Of a stretch of 64,000 bases of DNA, positions 57,682-64,000 are shown piece after piece. The DNA comes from Ovis canadensis (Eukaryota; Chordata; Mammalia; Artiodactyla; Bovidae). The position numbers and the translations under genes are program-made. The notes beneath the pieces are model-generated. The model was not told the DNA's origin and did no database searches. It saw only the letters and a program-made list of their open reading frames with translations. Positions within the stretch are counted from its first letter, which is position 1; the number at the start of each line of letters is the position of its first letter. The DNA is taken from assembly GCF_042477335.2 (NCBI RefSeq), contig NC_091727.1, positions 125,271,501 through 125,335,500 of the forward strand, in the 5' to 3' direction.

Positions 57682-58281
57682 AAAAGATAATTACTCCTTG
57701 GAAGGAAAGTTATGACCAACCTAGACAGCATATTAAAAAGCAGAGACATTACTTTGCCAACAAAGTTCCATCTAGTCAGTTCAGTTTAGTTGCTCAGTTG
57801 TGTCCGACTCTGCGAACCCATCTAGTCAAGGCTATGGTTTTTGCAGTAGTTATGTATGGATGTGAGAGTTGGACTATAAAGAAAGCTGAGTGCTGACGAA
57901 TTGATGCTTTTGAACTGTCGTGTTGGAGAACACTCTTGAGAGTCCCTTGGACTGCAGGCAGATCCAACCAGTCCATCCTAAAGGAAATCAGTTCTGAATA
58001 ATCATTGGAAGGACTGATGTTGAAGCTGAAACTCCAATACTTTGACCACCTGATGCAAACAGCTGACTCATTTGAAAAGACCCTGACGCTGGGAAAGATT
58101 GAGGGCAGGAAGAGAAGGAGACAACAGAGGATGAGATGTTTGGATGGCATCACCGACTCAATGGACATGAGTTTGAGTAAACTCCGGGAGTGGGTGATGG
58201 ACAGGGAGGCCTGGTGTGCTGCAGTCCACGGGGTCACAAAGAGTTGGATACAACTGAGCGACTAAACTGAACTGAACTGAG
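57682..58281 (+). mobile_element. BovB 3' fragment with a micro-insertion
   Basis: From TTACTCCTTGGAAGGAAAGT to the tail CTAAACTGAACTGAACTGA. Contains the 39-bp insertion at 57779-57817. Confidence 0.92.
57779..57817 (-). mobile_element. 39-bp BovB-tail insertion with 11-bp duplication
   Basis: The insert (GTTCAGTTTAGTTGCTCAGT then TGTGTCCGACTCTGCGAAC) is the reverse complement of a BovB 3' end. CCATCTAGTCA lies on both sides (57768-57778, 57818-57828), as for a target-primed insertion that stopped after 39 bases. Confidence 0.85.
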
Positions 58282-58284
58282 TTG

Positions 58285-58690
58285 TAAAGGTGTCCCCCTC
58301 CCCTCTGTAACAGGATGGACGGAAGTTAACCATCAGAGACAAGTATAGACCCTTACAGCCTGAAGTCAACATCAGAGGAATCTATAAAACAAGCTTTACT
58401 AATCAGCTTTTATGGTCCCTTAGTTTCCCCATATATTTACCTTCTCCTAATTTGTCACCCCAAAAACTGAAAATCCTTTTCCTTCATCTTGTCACTTCTA
58501 TAAGAATTTGTTTTTATTCAAAACTGCTATATAATGTCAAACTCTAACCATCCCTTTCAGTTACTCATTATTGAATATATGGAGCATGTACCTGATAAAC
58601 AGGTTAATAAACTTCTGTTTGTTGTTCTCTTGTTAATCTGTCTTTTGTCAGTCTAATTTACACGGCCCCAGCTGGAGAAAGGTAGAGGGA
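58285..58690 (+). mobile_element. Probable ERV LTR fragment
   Basis: TTAATAAACTTCTGTTTGTT, CTCTTGTTAATCTGTCTTTT and TACACGGCCCCAGCTGGAGA resemble the poly(A) signal to U5 region of a gammaretrovirus-like LTR. No coding part. Confidence 0.55.
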
Positions 58691-58699
58691 CAAAAAAGA

Positions 58700-60110
58700 T
58701 TCTTTTCTTCCTTGACAGTTTATTAATAGATATTTTTATTTCAGCCATGTTTTTAAAATTCCAACTAGACTTCCTAATTTCTTCAAGATCCTATTGAATA
58801 AAATGAAGTACTTCATTTACCCAAGAATATGCAAGAGGGCTATAAAATCAAGATTCAAAGGATACCCAAAAAAGGATATGAAAGAAAATACGAAGAAGCA
58901 GAAACAATGATTTCAATTAAATCAGATGAAAGTTTTTGGCTTAAATTTAAAAAAAAAAACCACTATACAGGTATAAAATTGAGGTTTTAATGAACTGTAA
59001 TGAGTGAGAGTTGGCTGCACCACTACTTGAGTTATCACAGGCAGGGACAAAACTAATTTTTATTGAGCACACTTAATGTGACAAGCAATGTGTTAGACAA
59101 ATTACACATCTGATCTCTTTTTTATCAGACTTAAATTGTAAGACTTTTCCAAACCCTATCTGTATATGAAATTACTGCTTATAAAAAATTACACTACAAA
59201 TCATATCAAAGCTACAATATTACTTAAATAATTAAAATGAACCTTTGTGGGTTTTACTTCACATTCCTTCCTAGGCTACAAAGACAAAGATCAGAAACCA
59301 TAAAATGCTTTCTTTAGGTAAAATCCAATTGAGTATGAAACAAGTCACCTAAATGAAGGATTTAATTCTATTATTATGACTATGAGACTAATTTATATAT
59401 CTTATTACCAACTATTTTTGGAAGAAGGAAAAATCATTTATGTGATCCTGATTATATGAGTATATGCTTCCTGTATGGATCAGTGATGTTAATTAAGCCC
59501 TGTTGTGTAAAATTATCATAATCAGCCTAACTATAAATGATAAAATGCTTGATTAAAGGAGACTCTACTGGATAAAACATAATTCCAGACATTGCTTAAA
59601 TCCATTATCTGATAGAAGGCTAGTGCTTAGATGAATCAAAAGCTGTTAAGACTTAGATTTTTTTTCAAGAATGCAAGTTTTCTAAAAGATCTGAGTTGTT
59701 TTAGTTAATTTGTTTTACTTATTTCTCTTTATCTAATTTTTGCTAACATAGCAAAAACTATGGAATATAACATACCATTTTTTATAAATATCAGAGTCAT
59801 GGTTAGATTGCTTAATAAAAAGAAATTAATTCAAAACTATTCATTGAGCACTTAATATATACAATCAATATATATATCTGCTACACACAGATAGACTAGA
59901 CAGCTTAGAGTCTAGTGAAAACACACAAAGATATTTGCAAATATGTGGTGATAAAGAGCAATAAAGGACTGAGCAATGCAGGAGAGAATAACGGGGGTTG
60001 GGGTGGCATGGGAATTTATTTGAGATTCAATGGTCAGAGAAAGCTTCTCTGCAGAACCGACATTTAAGCTGAGGCTCAAAAGATAAGGAGCCAACCAGGA
60101 GAAGACTGAG
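58700..60110. other. Intergenic stretch, nothing firm
   Basis: AT-rich. 59825-60100 has ancient-repeat-like text (GTCAGAGAAAGCTTCTCTGC, ACATTTAAGCTGAGGCTCAA). No gene-like frame. Confidence 0.4.
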
Positions 60111-60113
60111 GGA

Positions 60114-60449
60114 ACTCTCACATTCATACATGACTATTGGAAAAACCATAGCTTTGACTATATAGACCTTTGCCGGCAAAGTGGTGTCTCTGCTTTTTAA
60201 TATGTTGTCTAGGTTTGTCATAACTTTTGTTCCAAGGAGCAAGCTTCTATTAATTTCATGGCTACAGTGATGTCCACAGTGTCTTTAGAGTCCAAGAAAA
60301 TAAAATCTGTCACTCTTTCCACTTTTTCCCCATCTGTTTGCTGAGGAGTGATGGGACGGGATGCCATGATCTTAGTTTTTTGAATGTTGAGTTTCAAGTC
60401 ACTTTTTCACTCTCTTCTTTCACCCTCATCAAGAGGTTTCCCTTCACTT
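60114..60449 (-). mobile_element. BovB internal fragment
   Basis: Corresponds to the RT C-terminal region (CATACATGACTATTGGAAAA and beyond), without the tail. Frames broken. Confidence 0.85.
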
Positions 60450-63340
60450 CTATAAGATTTTGAATTCCTAAGAGCTCTTTCTTGTTCATTTAAAGTTCCC
60501 TTTTTATAGCATACTGTTCTTTTATCTTGAATTTTGTATCATCTCATTTCTCTGAAGATATTATTAAGTTTTTTTGTTTGTTTCTTTTCTCTTTGACCTT
60601 TGTTACTGCTGCTGCTGTTGTTCTGATCTCTGTCTTGCATTTTAGAAACTTTATTCAAATATCTAGGAACTTAGCCTTAAATATTTAAGAGTGATGCACA
60701 AAAAAAGAAGTTCTGTCTTCATTGTTGGGACTTCACTGTGTAGTAACTGGGAAGAAATTCAGTCTTTTTAATGGGAGACCCCAAATATCAGTGTCTGTAG
60801 GGCCTTATACTTGTATTAGCTTCTCCAGAATCCTCCTATCTCCCCAACTGATAGTATCTTAGAAACCAACCAGCAGAAAGGTGACAGAGGGCAGTCTTAA
60901 AATTTATTGAATTGACACTCAATCGCCATTTTCATTAAACTTCAAAATTCAGCGGTCAGCTATGCTTATTGTTTTCAACACTAGAGCTTCTTTTCTGGAA
61001 AGATGTTTCAAGCACTATAGAAAATAAGACTTGACTCTTTTTTTTTTTTCAACCTAAACCATTGTTTTACTTTCAACTAAATCAACAAACAGGCTTCCTT
61101 AACAACAAGAAACACCTGACCCTCCACACAGTGAAAAAGAATATTGCATTAACTCTTGAATCTTTTGTTGAAATTGATAAGGAACTTTGAGGATCTAATT
61201 TTTTTCTTATACATACTTTTGATCAATCCTCTTCTTTTTAGCTCTCCTTCAAACTGTACCTCAGAGATATCCAGTAACTTTAAATTAAAGACTGAACCTG
61301 TCACCATCAACCTTAGGTTTCAGCTTTTCCAGTTTAAGTAAGCTTAACAGTCATCTCATCTGTTGCTCTCCAGCTTCCAAAATTTTGTTGACTTCACTTG
61401 TCTGCTGTTTTCTCCTCTCCTGTTCTCTTCATCCTTCTCTATTTATACCTTAAAAAAATTCCTTTATTGTCGCTTCAGTGGAGCTTCATGCAGCAGCAGA
61501 GATAAATGATGTTTCTAATCTTCCTAGTTTAACTGGAAGTCTTATAGCACACTCTATATGGAGAAATAATGCCATCCAAGCTAATAACATTAAAGATGGG
61601 AGACTGAGAAGCCCACTGGCAAAAAGAAAATCTGTTTCAGAGAAACATGAAATAAGCAGTTCTATAATATGTAAGTCATATATATGACTACTGTACTGGA
61701 AAAGTCTGTTGCTACAGAAAACTGAGTTATATTAACTTTCAAATACTTAAAATTATAGGTAATTTAACTAGATACACAAACATAAGTTATATGTGCTTTT
61801 CTAGTGTTTTTTGGATACAGAACGCATTTTTATGAAAAATTACCTTTAGACATAAATTGCCCTCATTGAGGAGTCTTAAGAAGCATGTCATTTAGTTCCT
61901 TGTTGGAGAAGACTCCTGATTTGAGAGACTGAACAGGCATTTTAGTGTTGATTTCATGAAGTGGGTGAATTCAAGACACTGTTTTAAAAAATTCATTCAG
62001 ACAAACCTTAAGTATTAAAAATAAAAATATGTCTGATCCTCCTCTATTTCGACCCTGACCACACACCTGCCTATATGTACATTTGGGAAAAGAGGTCAGG
62101 GTAAGAGCAAAGAAATGGGCTTATACACAGTAATAATACTAGTCACTAATATTTATTAACCTTTGAGTGTTTACTGTATGTCAGTAACTATGCTAAAACC
62201 TTTTTGTGAATTATTTCATAATAAATGGTTAGTGATTATTTGACATGTGAATTTAAACAGTAAAAAAAGGAAGGATAAGTCTGTAAGGAGGAGGAGAGGG
62301 GAAAGAATGCCACCAAATGGTCAACATTCTCATTTCCTTTCCCTATCCCATCCCTCTTTTTCTCAAGTACTGCTGTAGACTTATTTGTATTCCTAGCATA
62401 ATTTTGTACTCTATCCTTGCTTTTTGCTATTCTTTCGGTGTGTTGATATTAAGTGATTCATCTTAGGTACTTGAATTTGAAGGTTAATGATTTGGAACTT
62501 CAAGCAGGAGTTTTGATTGCAATAGTCCACTGTTTTGCAAAATATACCATCAAGTATTTCATAAGAGAGGATATGGAATAAAAATGAGAAAAAAGAAAGA
62601 GAAACCAGTCAAGGCATTTCTATAATTTTTAAACATTTTTAAAGCAATATGGCTGATATTTCCAAGTGATCAAACCTTTACAAAATAGCAACCTGTGATG
62701 ATTAATACACATTCAGTCAAACAAGCTACTAAGAATGCATGGGTCTGGAACATATATAAAATTGGTTTAGGAATAAAGGAAGTAATATGAAGAAATGAGA
62801 ATTTAAATAATTCTTCCAATGATTAGTAAAGTATATTTCAGCCCTCCAATTGTTTAAGATTGGAAAATTTGTCTTTAAAAAAAAAGACAAGGTAAATTTG
62901 TCTTATTTGATTGGTATCTATTGAATATATTCTCTGCAAGGCATTGTAATTAGCATTATGGGAGAAAGGATATGAAAATGCCTAAAATGTTGTTCCAGCT
63001 GCTCATAATCTAGTGTTGAAGGTAAAGCATATACAAAATACCTGCTATACTCTATATGATATTATGTGACAAATACTACATGAATGATGCAAAATATTTT
63101 TATTTTTTCTGTTTTGCCAACTTGCAATGTAATGAATTTGTAGGTGACATTCCATATACATGTTTCTTTGTATACTATTCATATATGCTAACCTTTGACA
63201 ATCACTGCAAAACATCATTAAAACCAGTTCAGGTAGAACAAGTCTATAAAAAGAGCTGCCAGCTAAGGCATGCTTCAGAAAAATGACTGGTTTCAGGGAG
63301 ATATATGCATGTGTTTCTTATAATGGAATGTATAACTTAT
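60450..63340. other. Intergenic stretch, nothing firm
   Basis: No exon, RNA gene or clear young repeat. The 69-codon frame at 61478 and the 76-codon frame at 63056 have no recognisable similarity. Confidence 0.4.
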
Positions 63341-63357
63341 TGTTTACTAGAGTCCAT

Positions 63358-63632
63358 TCCGGAGAAGGCAATGGCACCCTACTCCAGTACTCTTGCCTGG
63401 AAAATCCCATAGGCGGAGGAGCCTGGTAGGCTGCAGTCCATGGGGTCGCTAAGAGTCAGACATGACTGAGCGACTTCACTTTCTCTTTTCACCTTCATGC
63501 ATTGGAGAAGGAAATGGCAACCCACTCCAGTGTTCTTGCCTGGAGAATCCCAGGGACGGGGGAGTCTGGTGGGCTGCCATCTATGGGGTCGCACAGAGTC
63601 GGACACGACTGAAGTGACTTAGCAGCAGCAGA
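63358..63632 (+). mobile_element. Dimeric Bov-tA/ART2A SINE with duplication
   Basis: Two tandem 3' units (GGAGAAGGCAATGGCACCCT and GGAGAAGGAAATGGCAACCC) ending TTAGCAGCAGC. AGAGTCCATTC flanks the element just before 63358 and again at about 63630-63641. Low divergence between units suggests a young insertion. Confidence 0.9.
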
Positions 63633-63649
63633 GTCCATTCAGCCAAGTG

Positions 63650-63830
63650 CATTAGGTATATATTTCATTTAATTTTCACAATAATCCTGTAAGATCAGTA
63701 CTATTTTTATCCCCATTTTACAAATGAAGAAACTGAAGATCAGAGAAATAACTTGTCTAAAGTTACACAGCTGATAAATGATAGAATCAGGAGTTGGACC
63801 CAGTCTGTTTAACCCCTAGTGTACACTCTT
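63650..63830 (+). mobile_element. MIR SINE
   Basis: TATCCCCATTTTACAAATGA, AGTTACACAGCTGATAAATG and AATCAGGAGTTGGACCCAGT match the MIR core order closely. Confidence 0.8.
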
Positions 63831-63960
63831 AATAATTTGGTTTTCTGTCTCTTTTGTGGAACATGCTAGTAGAGCTGTCTAGGAGATATTTAGGTATCTG
63901 AGTCTGAAGTTCAAGAGGAAAGGTTAGGTTAAAGATACAGATTATATAGTCATCAGCATG

Positions 63961-64000
63961 TGTTGCTGCTAAGTCACTTCAGTCGTGTCTGACTCTGTGC
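63961..64000 (-). mobile_element. SINE cut by window edge
   Basis: GTTGCTGCTAAGTCACTTCA and GTCGTGTCTGACTCTGTGC: the tail end of a reverse dimeric Bov-tA unit. Confidence 0.85.

Noticed and set aside
45531..64000. Possible neighbouring gene upstream of ALG13
   Set aside because: I found no exon pairs with phase continuity, no second CpG island and no recognisable protein. The longer frames are repeat-derived.

Overview
This window is mammalian nuclear DNA from a ruminant. It carries many BovB (RTE-type) LINE copies and ruminant tRNA-derived SINEs (Bov-tA/ART2A type), and its one gene has small GT-AG exons in large introns. I cannot settle the species from sequence alone.

The gene is ALG13, an X-linked gene in mammals (general knowledge, not visible here). 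It lies on the minus strand, so it reads right to left. Exon 1 is at 45450-45530, just downstream of a CpG-island promoter with ETS-like, CRE-like and strong CTCF-like motifs. Exons 1-4 (81+163+139+115 bp) join into a complete 165-residue glycosyltransferase (GT28) protein ending at 40302. This is the short ALG13 isoform, the catalytic partner of ALG14, which adds the second GlcNAc to dolichol-PP-GlcNAc. Fifteen further exons, from 22491 down to 394, encode the OTU-like domain, the Tudor domain and the start of the Pro/Gly/Arg-rich tail. They form a 545-codon open frame from a Met at 22258 to the last exon in the window. The rest of the tail lies beyond base 1.

The main finding is in exon 5, the exon that links the two halves in the human long isoform. 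Here it has an immediate in-frame stop after exon 3, and the human-like peptide is spread over three reading frames. The human-type GT28-OTU-Tudor fusion therefore cannot be made by that splice route.

Layout: 1-45530 is ALG13 exons and introns. The introns hold BovB copies (7.2-10.3, 16.0-16.8, 24.7-26.4 and 30.5-31.6 kb), L1, L2, MIR, hAT/Tigger-type DNA transposon fossils and SINEs. 45531-64000 is upstream intergenic sequence with no supportable gene. It holds a cluster of three BovB copies in +/-/+ order (49.5-54.0 kb), two probable endogenous retrovirus LTR fragments and more SINEs. I found no RNA genes, CRISPR arrays or operons, and no evidence for an undescribed multi-gene system. The items most worth checking are the broken ALG13 linker exon, the promoter CTCF-like site and several well-resolved retrotransposon insertions. 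Repeat family names come from recognition of consensus text, not from a search, and their boundaries are approximate unless a target-site duplication is given.
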